Assembly: GCA_031732875.1 (NCBI GenBank)
Contig: JAVMKL010000041.1
Coordinates: 1-7,923, forward strand
Length of the DNA: 7,923 nt
Reading direction: 5' to 3'
DNA from: JAVMKJ01 sp031732875
GTDB lineage: Bacteria; Pseudomonadota; Gammaproteobacteria; Competibacterales; Competibacteraceae
Positions 1 through 7,053 of the stretch are shown piece after piece; positions within the stretch are counted from its first letter, which is position 1; each line of letters opens with the position of its first letter. Position numbers and translations under genes: made by a program. Under the pieces are notes generated by a model. It searched no databases, had not been told where the DNA came from, and saw only the letters and a program-made list of their open reading frames with translations.

Positions 1-13
1 ATCAAGATCAAAA

Positions 14-54
14 CCTATGCGGAAATGGTATTACATGGTGAATTTTCGCATAGG
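14..54 (-). terminator. Putative intrinsic terminator after gspB
   Basis: CCTATGCG (14-21) and CGCATAGG (47-54) are perfect inverted arms. The pairing extends inward to 26/42 with one mismatch on the minus-strand RNA (position 22/46, a G-U wobble on the plus strand), around a 15-nt loop. On the minus strand the stem is followed directly by GGTTTTGATC, a short T-run. The stem is only moderately GC-rich and the loop is large, so its strength is uncertain. It could also be an operator or part of a repeat family extending outside the window. Confidence 0.5.
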
Positions 55-94
55 CTCTGAACCATAAAATCCATTGAGAAACGGTATAAAGAGG

Positions 95-808
95 TCACCG
101 CCGGACCGGCAACCGGAAACGTTGGCCGCCTTGCCGCAGGATAACGCCGTCGGCGGTCACGGTTTCCAGGGTCGGACCTTCGCCGGTCCGCTCGCCTTCC
201 CGGTAACGCCGGCCGTTGATGACTGCGAAGCGTTTGTCGGAATCGTGGCTGTAGACGTGGATATCGAGACTCAGCGCCGGAATGCCGCGTCGGGTACCAG
301 CGGGCAGCGTTTCCAAAGTCGGAGCCGGTTCGGACTCGGCGGGGGTGATTGGATCGGTTGCCGGGCGCCGAGGGGGAGCCTCATCTCGTTCCCGGTTGCC
401 TGGAGTGGTCGGGCGAGGCGGTTCGGGCACGACGGGTTTGCCGGCCGGGGCCCTGGCGGGTGCGGCTGTCGCCGCCGCCGGTGAATCCGGCTTGGATGCC
501 ATCGCCCTGGCGGGTTGGGACACCATCGGTATTGCGGGGGGCGCCACCGGCGGTGATTCGGCCGGCGCCGCGGCTGCTGGCGAGGGCATGGTGGCCGGGA
601 CGGTGCCGGAGATGACGGCCGGTTGCGGCCGAATTAGGAAGGCGACCAGCAGCACGGCGTTGAGTCCCAGAACCAGCCCGGCGCCCAGCCAGAACCAGCG
701 TCGTTGCCGCTCGGGCCGGTCCGGCGCCGATGGGATGGCCAAGTTCGGCGGCTGGCCGAGATGGCGTTCGCGTTCCGCCTTGCGCAAGGCGTCGAGAATG
801 TAGGACAT
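95..808 (-). CDS. gspB: General secretion pathway protein B (GspB/ExeB-like)
   Basis: GspB proteins are bitopic inner-membrane proteins that work with ExeA/GspA to place the type II secretion secretin in the outer membrane. The 237-residue protein begins MSYILDALRKAERER, the usual GspB opening. A basic stretch (31-37) precedes one membrane segment (about 38-59), giving an N-in, C-out topology. A long Pro/Ala-rich periplasmic linker follows (about 60-168). The C-terminal T2SSB-type domain (about 170-237) includes ALSLDIHVYSHDSDKRFAVING and ends in RFRLPVRR. The ATG lies 1 nt after the TGA of the ATPase gene (TGAGATG), with only a weak Shine-Dalgarno (CGGGAAAA), which suggests translation depends on the upstream gene. 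It is the last gene of the run; a likely terminator lies 41 nt beyond its stop. Family assignment is strong; the link to a particular secretion system in this cell is inferred. Confidence 0.92.
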   Translation of the reverse strand: MSYILDALRKAERERHLGQPPNLAIPSAPDRPERQRRWFWLGAGLVLGLNAVLLVAFLIRPQPAVISGTVPATMPSPAAAAPAESPPVAPPAIPMVSQPARAMASKPDSPAAATAAPARAPAGKPVVPEPPRPTTPGNRERDEAPPRRPATDPITPAESEPAPTLETLPAGTRRGIPALSLDIHVYSHDSDKRFAVINGRRYREGERTGEGPTLETVTADGVILRQGGQRFRLPVRR

Positions 809-809
809 C

Positions 810-2099
810 TCAGTTTTCCCGAGGCGTCGCTACTGGCGTATCCCGCGCCGGGGCGATGTCGTGCAACAACGCCAGCGTCCGCGGTCCGGCCAGCCCGTCC
901 GGCCGCAGGCCGTGATCGCGCTGAAAAGCGCGCAACTGTTCGGCCAGCTCGGCATCGAACACATCCGATAGCGGTTCGGGTGGCGACTGGCCGGCCGCCA
1001 GCGCCAGCCGCCGCCGCAGCCAGCGCACCGCCTCCCCACTCGCGCCGGGGCCGATCAGGGTTTGGGGGGGAACCGACCCGGGAGGCGCGGCGCCGGCGGA
1101 TGATGACGCGGCGGGGGCCGACGCGGGCAGGATTCCGGCTGTTTCGCCTGGAGTGGGAAGCGCGATCGGCGACGGAACGACGGTGGGAGTGCGGCCGCCC
1201 TGTGGCAGCCACAGCCCGGCGCCGATCAGGGCCAGCCCCGCAAGTCCGATGCCCAGCGCGAGCCAGGGGTGATAACTCCAGTCGCTCCGGCCTTTTTGCA
1301 GCGCTTCCCGAGCCGCCCGCCGGACCCGACCGGCGGTCACGCACCGGGCGCCTTCGCTCCAGGCGCCGAGCAAGGCGCGGTCGCAAATGATGTTGATCAG
1401 GCGCGGGATGCCGTCGGACCGCCGGTAGATCGCCCGCCGCGCGCCATCCGTGAACAGTTCGGCGCGACCGCCGGCGACGCGCAGCCGGTGGCCGATATAG
1501 GCGGCGGTTTCGCGCCGGTCCAGCGGCGGCAGGTGGTAGCGAGCAGTGATGCGCTGGGCCAGTTGCCGCAAGTCCGGCCGCGCCAACATCAGCCTCAGTT
1601 CCGGCTGGCCGACCAGGATGATCCGCAGCAGCTTGTGCTTGGCGGTTTCCAGATTGGTCAGCAGTCGGATTTGCTCCAGCACCTCGCGACTGAGATTCTG
1701 CGCCTCGTCGATGATCAGCACCGTGCGCCGGCCGGCGGCGTGAGCACGCAGCAGGTGCTCGTTGAGAGCGTCCAGCAACGGCTTCAGGGTATGATGCTCG
1801 CGCGGATAGGCCACGCCGAGCTCATCGCAAACGGTGGCCACCAGTTCCTCGACCGTCAGCCGCGGGTTGAGGCAGAGGGCGATGTCCACGTTCTCCAGCC
1901 GTTGCTCCAGCAGGGTGCGGACCAGGGTCGTCTTGCCGGTGCCGACTTCGCCGGTCAGTTGTACGAAACCGCCGTTTTCGCCCGCGCCGTACAACAGGTG
2001 CGCCAGCGCTTCCTGGTGGTGGCGGCCGAGATAGACGTAGGCCGGATCGGGGGTGATGGCGAACGGCGGCTCGCGCAGCCCGAAGTGCGCCGTGTACAT
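810..2099 (-). CDS. ExeA/GspA-type AAA+ ATPase with peptidoglycan-binding domain
   Basis: ExeA of Aeromonas, with ExeB/GspB, binds peptidoglycan and directs insertion and multimerisation of the type II secretion secretin; this protein probably does the same at the inner membrane. It has 429 residues. The N-terminus MYTAHFGLREPPFAITPDP is typical of the family. The AAA+ domain has Walker A GEVGTGKT (50-57), Walker B VLIIDEAQ (127-134), the ILVGQPEL strand (161-168) and a sensor-2-like GIPRL (230-234). A single membrane segment (about 278-298) is followed by a proline/alanine/serine-rich linker and a periplasmic PG_binding_1-like domain (about 346-415) containing AFQRDHGLRPDGLAGPRT. It is shorter than Aeromonas ExeA (about 547 residues) and appears to lack extra C-terminal sequence. 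It starts 1 nt after the recG stop and ends 1 nt before gspB. Related ATPases also occur in pilus and exopolysaccharide loci, and no other secretion genes are visible, so no gene symbol is given. Confidence 0.9.
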   Translation of the reverse strand: MYTAHFGLREPPFAITPDPAYVYLGRHHQEALAHLLYGAGENGGFVQLTGEVGTGKTTLVRTLLEQRLENVDIALCLNPRLTVEELVATVCDELGVAYPREHHTLKPLLDALNEHLLRAHAAGRRTVLIIDEAQNLSREVLEQIRLLTNLETAKHKLLRIILVGQPELRLMLARPDLRQLAQRITARYHLPPLDRRETAAYIGHRLRVAGGRAELFTDGARRAIYRRSDGIPRLINIICDRALLGAWSEGARCVTAGRVRRAAREALQKGRSDWSYHPWLALGIGLAGLALIGAGLWLPQGGRTPTVVPSPIALPTPGETAGILPASAPAASSSAGAAPPGSVPPQTLIGPGASGEAVRWLRRRLALAAGQSPPEPLSDVFDAELAEQLRAFQRDHGLRPDGLAGPRTLALLHDIAPARDTPVATPREN

Positions 2100-2100
2100 A

Positions 2101-4200
2101 CTACACCTCGCCGTAACGGGCACCGGCGCCGATCCAGCGCCGGATGAGGGGCTCCACGCACTCGGGGTGCTCGCGCAACAGTCGGTCGGCGGCGTAGCGG
2201 GCGGCGTTCAGCAGATCCTGATCGCGCAGCAGATCGGCGACCCGCAGGGTTTGCTCTCCGGTCTGGCGGGTGCCGAGCACCTCGCCGGGACCACGCAATT
2301 CCAGATCGCGACGAGCGATCTCGAAGCCATCCTGGCATTCCCGCAATACCCCCAGCCGGGCGCGGGCCACCGCCGACAGCGGCGGCCGGTACAGCAGCAC
2401 GCAACTGCTGTCGGTATTGCCGCGACCGACCCGGCCCCGTAACTGATGCAGTTGCGCCAGCCCCAGCCGCTCGGGGTTCTCGACGATCATCAGACTGGCG
2501 TCGGGCACGTCCACGCCGACCTCGATCACGGTGGTGGCGACCAGCAGATCGAGGTGACCTGCCTTGAAAGCGGCCATCACCGCTTCCTTGGCGGCGGCCG
2601 GCAGCCGGCCGTGCACCAGACCGATCCGTAATTCCGGCAGGATGCCGGTCAAGCGCTCGGCGGTGACCGCTGCCGCCTGGCATTGCAGCGCCTCGGATTC
2701 CTCGATCAGCGGGCAGACCCAGTAGGCTTGCCGGCCGCTCCGGCAGGCCTGGCGAATGCGGGCGACGACTTCGTCGCGACGGTTGTCGGGTACGGCGACC
2801 GTTTTCACCGGCTGGCGGCCCGGTGGCAGTTCGTCGATCACCGAGGTATCGAGGTCGGCGTAGGCGCTCATGGCCAGGGTGCGCGGGATCGGGGTGGCGG
2901 TCATGATCAGTTGATGCGGGCGACCGCCGCCGTTTCGGCCCTTCTCGCGCAGCGCCAGCCGCTGATGCACCCCGAAGCGGTGTTGTTCGTCGACGATCAC
3001 CAGCGCCAGTTCGGCGAACGCGACGTTCTCCTGAAACAGCGCGTGGGTGCCGACCGCGACGTGAACGTCCCCGGCGGCCAGCCGCTCCAGCAGGGTCCGC
3101 CGCGCCTTTCCGGCCAGCCGTCCGGTCAGCCAGGCGACTTCCACGCCCAGATCGCCCAACCAGTGGTGGAAATTGCGGTAATGTTGCTCGGCCAGTAGTT
3201 CGGTGGGAGCCATCAGCGCGGCTTGGGCGCCGGTTTCCACCGCCCGCAAGGCGGTGAGGGCGGCCACCACGGTTTTGCCGGAACCGACATCGCCCTGCAG
3301 CAACCGCAACATCGGGCGGGGCTCGGCCAGATCGGTGGCGATTTCCTCCAGCACCCGCCGCTGGGCGCTGGTGAGGGTGAAGGGTAACCGTTCCAGAAAT
3401 CGCTGGCTCAAGCTTCCGTTCCCGGTCAGCAGCGGCGCAATTTGCCGCCGCATCCGTTCGCGCAGCCGGCGCAGGCTAAGCTGGTGGGCCAGCAGTTCCT
3501 CGAAAGCCAGCCGCCGCCGGGCCGGATGGCGGCCGCTGTCCAGTTCCGCCAGCGCCGCGTCCGCCGGCGGTTGGTGCAACAGTCGCACCGCCTCGGCGAT
3601 GGGCGGCAGCTTGAGTTGCGCCCGCAGTTCCGGCGGCAGCAGTTCCGGCAGCAGCGCCGCCGCTGCCAGTTGCGCCAGCGCCTGCTCGGCCAGATTGCGC
3701 AAGGTGAATTGTTGGAGGCCGGCGGTGGCGGGATAGACCGGCGTCAGCCGGTCGGGCACCGGGGGTGCGTCCGGCCCGATCCGGCAACATTCGGGATGAA
3801 TCATCTCCAAAGCCGCGTGGCCCTGCCGTACCTCGCCGAAACAGCGCAGCCGGGAGCCCGGCTGGCCCAGCAACTGCTGCTGGGCCGGGCTGAAATGGAA
3901 GAAACGCAGGGTCAGTACCCCAGTGCCGTCGGTCAGATGACAGAGTAGGAAACGCCGGCCGCGCGCCGTGACCTCGCTGCCGACGACCGCGGCTTCGATC
4001 TGCGCCTCCTCGCCGGAGCGCAGCCGGTTGATCGGAGTGATGCGGGTACGGTCCTGATAGCGCAGGGGCAGGTGCAGCAACATGTCCTCGGCGGTACGGA
4101 GACCCAGCCGGTGCAACCGTTCGGCCAGCTTTGGTCCGACGCCCTTGAGCGCGGTCACCGACAGCGGTTCGGGAGCCAGCGGTCGCGCCGGGTTCAGCAC
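2101..4200 (-). CDS. recG: ATP-dependent DNA helicase RecG
   Basis: RecG is a superfamily 2 double-strand DNA translocase that remodels stalled replication forks, Holliday junctions, D-loops and R-loops. The GTG start gives 699 residues (E. coli has 693); an ATG at 4230 would give 709. The N-terminal region has the helix-hairpin-like ALKGVGPKLAERL (17-29) and HLPLRYQDRT (43-52), then the wedge/OB-fold with LTLRFFHFSP (96-105) and AEMIHPE-like LEMIHPE (131-137). Helicase motifs follow in order: Walker A GDVGSGKT (303-310), APTELLAEQH (331-340), DEQH (404-407), TATPIPRT (434-441), TTVIEVGVDVP (556-566) and QLRGRVGRG (586-594). The RecG-specific LRGPGEVLGTRQTG lies at 635-648. Nothing looks broken. 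The TAG stop is 1 nt from the ATG of the exeA-like gene, whose ribosome binding site lies in the last recG codons, so the two are probably translationally coupled. Confidence 0.98.
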   Translation of the reverse strand: MLNPARPLAPEPLSVTALKGVGPKLAERLHRLGLRTAEDMLLHLPLRYQDRTRITPINRLRSGEEAQIEAAVVGSEVTARGRRFLLCHLTDGTGVLTLRFFHFSPAQQQLLGQPGSRLRCFGEVRQGHAALEMIHPECCRIGPDAPPVPDRLTPVYPATAGLQQFTLRNLAEQALAQLAAAALLPELLPPELRAQLKLPPIAEAVRLLHQPPADAALAELDSGRHPARRRLAFEELLAHQLSLRRLRERMRRQIAPLLTGNGSLSQRFLERLPFTLTSAQRRVLEEIATDLAEPRPMLRLLQGDVGSGKTVVAALTALRAVETGAQAALMAPTELLAEQHYRNFHHWLGDLGVEVAWLTGRLAGKARRTLLERLAAGDVHVAVGTHALFQENVAFAELALVIVDEQHRFGVHQRLALREKGRNGGGRPHQLIMTATPIPRTLAMSAYADLDTSVIDELPPGRQPVKTVAVPDNRRDEVVARIRQACRSGRQAYWVCPLIEESEALQCQAAAVTAERLTGILPELRIGLVHGRLPAAAKEAVMAAFKAGHLDLLVATTVIEVGVDVPDASLMIVENPERLGLAQLHQLRGRVGRGNTDSSCVLLYRPPLSAVARARLGVLRECQDGFEIARRDLELRGPGEVLGTRQTGEQTLRVADLLRDQDLLNAARYAADRLLREHPECVEPLIRRWIGAGARYGEV
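2104..2109 (-). promoter_or_regulatory. Ribosome binding site of the exeA-like gene, within the recG end
   Basis: GAGGTG on the minus strand covers the last full codons of recG, just before its TAG, and lies 4 nt before the ATG at 2099-2097. It supports the start MYTAHFGL rather than the in-frame ATG at 2123 and implies coupling to recG translation. Confidence 0.6.
3625..3654. repeat. 15-bp imperfect tandem duplication inside recG
   Basis: Two adjacent 15-bp units (3625-3639 and 3640-3654) differ at one base. They encode the neighbouring LLPEL and LPPEL segments of RecG. E. coli RecG has a single ELLPPEL in this place. The frame is preserved. This is probably local slippage in a leucine/proline-rich linker with no functional consequence. 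Confidence 0.5.
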
Positions 4201-4207
4201 GGTCGAT

Positions 4208-4212
4208 TCCTC
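4208..4212 (-). promoter_or_regulatory. Ribosome binding site that decides the recG start
   Basis: The minus strand carries GAGGA followed by ATCGACC (7 nt) and GTG at 4200-4198. The upstream in-frame ATG at 4230-4228 has no clear Shine-Dalgarno. The match to the spoT initiation region strengthens the GTG choice. Confidence 0.65.
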
Positions 4213-4286
4213 AATGTTCCAACCACGCATCTAGCATCTGGCATGTAGAGTGGAATAGCGCTGCGTATTCCGCCGGATGAATTCTT

Positions 4287-4309
4287 GCCATGTCCGTGCG
4301 ACGGATGGC
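4287..4309 (-). other. Hairpin in the ridA-recG gap
   Basis: The outer arms GCCAT/ATGGC (5 bp) and inner arms CCGT/ACGG (4 bp) close a 3-nt loop, with a 2-nt bulge between them. The hairpin lies about 50 nt after the ridA stop on the minus strand. No T-run follows on either strand, so it is not a standard intrinsic terminator. It could slow transcription, protect the ridA mRNA 3' end, or be chance in GC-rich DNA. The rest of the 157-nt gap (4201-4357) shows no promoter I would defend. Confidence 0.35.
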
Positions 4310-4357
4310 GGTGCCACGCGCCTGATCCGCCCTATAACCTACTCCTGCAATCTCCCC

Positions 4358-4744
4358 CTATTGCTCCAAAGCCAGCACCGCGTCCATCTCGACCTGCGCG
4401 CCGCGCGGCAGAGCCGCGACGCCGATGGCCGCACGGGCCGGATAGGGTTCCTTGAAATACTCGGCCATGATCTGGTTGACCAGGGCGAAGTGACCGAGAT
4501 CGGTCAGGAATACGTTGAGCTTGACCGTGTCGGCAAGACCGCCGCCGGAGGCGCGGGCCACTGCCGCCAGGTTATCGAACACCCGGCGAATTTGAGTCTC
4601 CATCCCCCCTTCCACCAGTTGCATGGTGGCGGGGTCGAGCGGAATCTGGCCGGACAGGTAGACGGTGTCGCCGACCTTGACCGCTTGGGAATAGGTGCCG
4701 ATGGCGGCGGGGGCCCGATCGGTCGTGATGATCTCGCGGGGCAT
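4358..4744 (-). CDS. ridA: RidA family 2-iminobutanoate/2-iminopropanoate deaminase
   Basis: RidA speeds hydrolysis of reactive enamines/imines released by PLP enzymes such as threonine dehydratase, giving 2-oxoacids and ammonia and protecting other PLP enzymes from damage. The protein has 128 residues, the exact size of E. coli RidA, and family members form trimers. Expected signature residues are present: GTYSQAV with Y18, YLSGQIPLDP (29-38) with G32, and PARAAIGVAALPRG (102-115), in which R104 is the carboxylate-binding arginine. QVEMDAV (117-123) supplies E119. These point to an active deaminase rather than a divergent YjgF-like protein. The gene sits 72 nt after spoT, where E. coli has trmH, and 157 nt before recG. 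It may be transcribed with rpoZ-spoT; I saw no convincing promoter of its own. The link to (p)ppGpp metabolism is positional only. The substrate is inferred from the family. Confidence 0.95.
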   Translation of the reverse strand: MPREIITTDRAPAAIGTYSQAVKVGDTVYLSGQIPLDPATMQLVEGGMETQIRRVFDNLAAVARASGGGLADTVKLNVFLTDLGHFALVNQIMAEYFKEPYPARAAIGVAALPRGAQVEMDAVLALEQ

Positions 4745-4753
4745 GATCGTATG

Positions 4754-4759
4754 CTCCTT
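4754..4759 (-). promoter_or_regulatory. Ribosome binding site that decides the ridA start
   Basis: The minus strand carries AAGGAG 9 nt before the ATG at 4744-4742. It fixes the start at MPREI rather than at the upstream in-frame ATG (4804), whose 20 extra residues are proline- and alanine-rich and unlike the family. Confidence 0.75.
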
Positions 4760-4816
4760 CGGTGGGCTTGCCGGCGGTTGCCGGGGGGCAGCGGGGAGGA
4801 ACACGCTGGCAACGGG

Positions 4817-7021
4817 TTAGCCGCGTCGGGCCAGTTTCAGGGCTTCGGGGAGGGTGCGCAACCGGCGCATCACCCGGGCTAGATGGGCCCGGTCGCGGAC
4901 GTTGAGCAGCAGATGCACCATGGTGGTGTTGCCGTCCCGTTCCGAGGTGTTGATGGTTTCGATGTTGGTGTCGGTGGCGGAGATGGCGGCGGCGATGGTG
5001 GCCAGCACCCCGCGCTTGTTGACGACATCGAGCCGCAATTCGGCGCTGAAGTCGGTGCCGATATGCTGCTCCCATTCCACCTCGATCCATTTCTCGGGGT
5101 TTTTCTTGTAGCCGGTGACGTTCTTGCAATTGTCGCGGTGAATGACGATGCCTCGCCCGGCGTTGAGGTAGCCGATGATGGCATCGCCCGGCAACGGCCG
5201 GCAGCATTTGCCGAAGCCGACCACCGTGCCCTCGGTGCCCTTGATCAGCAGCGGCTGGGCGCTCGCATCCGGCGAGGTGGTCTCTTCCTGGTCTTCCTCG
5301 GATAGCAGTTGCTTGGCGATCAACGCCGCCACCCGGTTGCCCAGACCGATGTCGGCCAGCAGATCGTCGAAGCTGGCCAGTTTCAGTTCCCGGATCAGCG
5401 CCCTGATCGGATCGGCGGGCAATTCGCTCAGCCCGCCGATCCGCCCGGCCAGGGCCTTCTCCAGCAGCCGCTTGCCCAGCAGAATGGCCTCCTCGCGTTG
5501 CAGGTGCTTGAGGTAGTGGCGGATGCTGGCGCGGGCCTTGGCGGTGACCACGAAGTTGAGCCAAGCCGGATTCGGACGGGCGGTGGGAGTGATGATGACC
5601 TCGACAGTCTGGCCGGTGACCAGCGGCGTGCGCAGCGGCACCAGCCGCCGGTCCACCTTGGCACCCACGCAGGTGTTGCCGACGTCGGAGTGGATGGCGT
5701 AGGCGAAATCGACCGCCGTGGCGCCGCGCGGCAGTTCGATGATCTCGCCCCGCGGGGTGAACACGTAGATCTCATCCGGAAACAGGTCCACCTTGACACT
5801 TTCCAGGAACTCCACCGGGTTGCCGGCCCGGCGTTGCATGTCCAACAGTTTCCGCAGCCATTCCCGCGCCCGCTGCTGGGCATGGCTGCCCTGACCATCG
5901 GTGCCGGATTTGTAGCGCCAGTGGGCGGCAACCCCGACCTCGGCCATGACGTGCATTTCCTCGGTGCGGACCTGGACCTCGATGGGCACGCCGTTGGGCC
6001 CGAACAGCACGGTATGCAACGATTGGTAGCCGTTGGCCTTGGGGATGGCGATATAATCCTTGAACCGGCCCATGATGGGTTTGTACAGACTGTGCATCAC
6101 TCCCAGCACCCGATAGCAGGTGTCCACGGCGTCGACGACGATTCGCACCGCATAGACGTCGTAGACCTCCTTGAACGGCAGGTGCTTGCCGCGCATTTTC
6201 TGGTAGATCCCCCACAGGTGCTTGCTGCGGCCGAGCACTCGGGCCTTGATGCCTTCATCGCTCAAGCGGGTCTGGATGCGGGTTTCCAACTGGCCGATGA
6301 TCTCGCGGCGGTTGCCGCTCATCTTGCGCACCGCTTCCTGCAGGATCCGGAAGCGCAACGGATAGAGATGGCTGAAGCCGAGGTTTTCCAGTTCCTGGCG
6401 CAGGTGGTTCATGCCGAGCCGTCCGGCGATGGGGGCGTAGATCTCCAGGGTTTCACGGGCGATGCGGCGGCGTGATTCCGGGCGCATGGCGCCGAGGGTG
6501 CGCATGTTGTGCAGGCGGTCGGCCAGCTTGATCATGATCACCCGCAGGTCCTTGGCCATGGCCAGGAACATCTTGCGGAAGTTCTCGGCCTGCGCTTCCA
6601 GCTTGGAGTTGAACTGGATCTGGGTCAGCTTGCTGACCCCATCCACCAGATCGGCGACTTCCGGTCCGAAACGGCTGCTGATCTGTTCCTTGCCGAAATG
6701 GGTGTCCTCGATGACATCATGCAGCAGGGCTGCCAGCAGGGTTTCATGGTCGAAGCGGACGTTGGCGAGGATGCGGGCTACCGCCAGCGGGTGGAAGATG
6801 TACGGCTCGCCGCTCTTGCGGTAGATGCCGGCGTGGGCCTCGGTGGCGAAATGGCAGGCTTGGCGCAACTGCTCGACCTGGTCCGGCTCGAGGTATTCGC
6901 TGGTGATGGCGCACAGGTCGTCGATGCGGAGATGCAGATCGTCCAGCCATTCGTCGTCCACGGCTAGTCGGTGGTTCCGCTGGGTTTCGTTTCTGACTTC
7001 CCGCAACGGCGCGGTCAACAC
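4817..7021 (-). CDS. spoT: Bifunctional (p)ppGpp synthetase/hydrolase SpoT
   Basis: SpoT degrades (p)ppGpp to GDP/GTP plus pyrophosphate and can also make it from ATP and GDP/GTP, setting the stringent-response level in the cytoplasm. From the GTG start it has 734 residues (E. coli SpoT has 702), with the excess at the N-terminus. The domains run in the usual RelA/SpoT order. The hydrolase HD domain has HAG (about 63-65), GEPYIFHP (71-78) and the catalytic HDVIED (101-106). The synthetase has RFKD (319-322), the RXKD signature of bifunctional enzymes, then YQSLHT (332-337) and EVQVRT (348-353). TGS spans about 417-478 and starts near DEIYVFTP. The zinc-finger-like region has CC (606-607), H628 and C632. 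A C-terminal ACT domain covers about 655-730. Both active sites look intact. An alternative start is TTG at 7057, giving 746 residues. ridA follows 72 nt downstream. Confidence 0.96.
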   Translation of the reverse strand: MLTAPLREVRNETQRNHRLAVDDEWLDDLHLRIDDLCAITSEYLEPDQVEQLRQACHFATEAHAGIYRKSGEPYIFHPLAVARILANVRFDHETLLAALLHDVIEDTHFGKEQISSRFGPEVADLVDGVSKLTQIQFNSKLEAQAENFRKMFLAMAKDLRVIMIKLADRLHNMRTLGAMRPESRRRIARETLEIYAPIAGRLGMNHLRQELENLGFSHLYPLRFRILQEAVRKMSGNRREIIGQLETRIQTRLSDEGIKARVLGRSKHLWGIYQKMRGKHLPFKEVYDVYAVRIVVDAVDTCYRVLGVMHSLYKPIMGRFKDYIAIPKANGYQSLHTVLFGPNGVPIEVQVRTEEMHVMAEVGVAAHWRYKSGTDGQGSHAQQRAREWLRKLLDMQRRAGNPVEFLESVKVDLFPDEIYVFTPRGEIIELPRGATAVDFAYAIHSDVGNTCVGAKVDRRLVPLRTPLVTGQTVEVIITPTARPNPAWLNFVVTAKARASIRHYLKHLQREEAILLGKRLLEKALAGRIGGLSELPADPIRALIRELKLASFDDLLADIGLGNRVAALIAKQLLSEEDQEETTSPDASAQPLLIKGTEGTVVGFGKCCRPLPGDAIIGYLNAGRGIVIHRDNCKNVTGYKKNPEKWIEVEWEQHIGTDFSAELRLDVVNKRGVLATIAAAISATDTNIETINTSERDGNTTMVHLLLNVRDRAHLARVMRRLRTLPEALKLARRG

Positions 7022-7028
7022 GGTCGAT

Positions 7029-7033
7029 CTCCT
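7029..7033 (-). promoter_or_regulatory. Ribosome binding site that decides the spoT start
   Basis: The minus strand carries AGGAG followed by ATCGACC (7 nt) and GTG at 7021-7019. The longest possible frame begins at a TTG (7057-7055) overlapping the rpoZ stop, but that codon has no recognisable Shine-Dalgarno. The GTG is therefore preferred. The same arrangement precedes recG. Confidence 0.65.
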
Positions 7034-7053
7034 GCTGCCGGCATCCGACGTCG

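Noticed and set aside
12..20. Nine-base AACCTATGC shared with the minus strand at 7360-7368
   Set aside because: Two copies of a 9-mer in about 8 kb on two strands is compatible with chance, and the flanking bases do not match.
634..1386. 250-residue minus-strand frame spanning the ATPase/gspB junction
   Set aside because: It is an alternate frame of two well-recognised genes, Arg/Ala-rich, with no recognisable domain.
1269..2147. 292-residue open frame on the plus strand
   Set aside because: It is antisense to the ATPase gene and runs into the recG end. The composition (Gln/Ala/Gly-rich) is what antisense reading of GC-rich codons gives.
4201..4230. Upstream ATG start for recG at 4230
   Set aside because: It has no clear ribosome binding site, while GTG at 4200 has GAGGA at 7 nt. 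It remains possible and would add 10 residues.
4572..5564. 330-residue minus-strand frame overlapping spoT and ridA
   Set aside because: It is out of frame with both conserved genes and has the Arg/Pro/His-rich composition of a frame-shifted reading of GC-rich sequence.
5309..6475. 388-residue open frame on the plus strand
   Set aside because: It lies wholly antisense to the conserved SpoT coding region. Long antisense frames are expected in GC-rich genes, the protein resembles no family I know, and no other support was seen.
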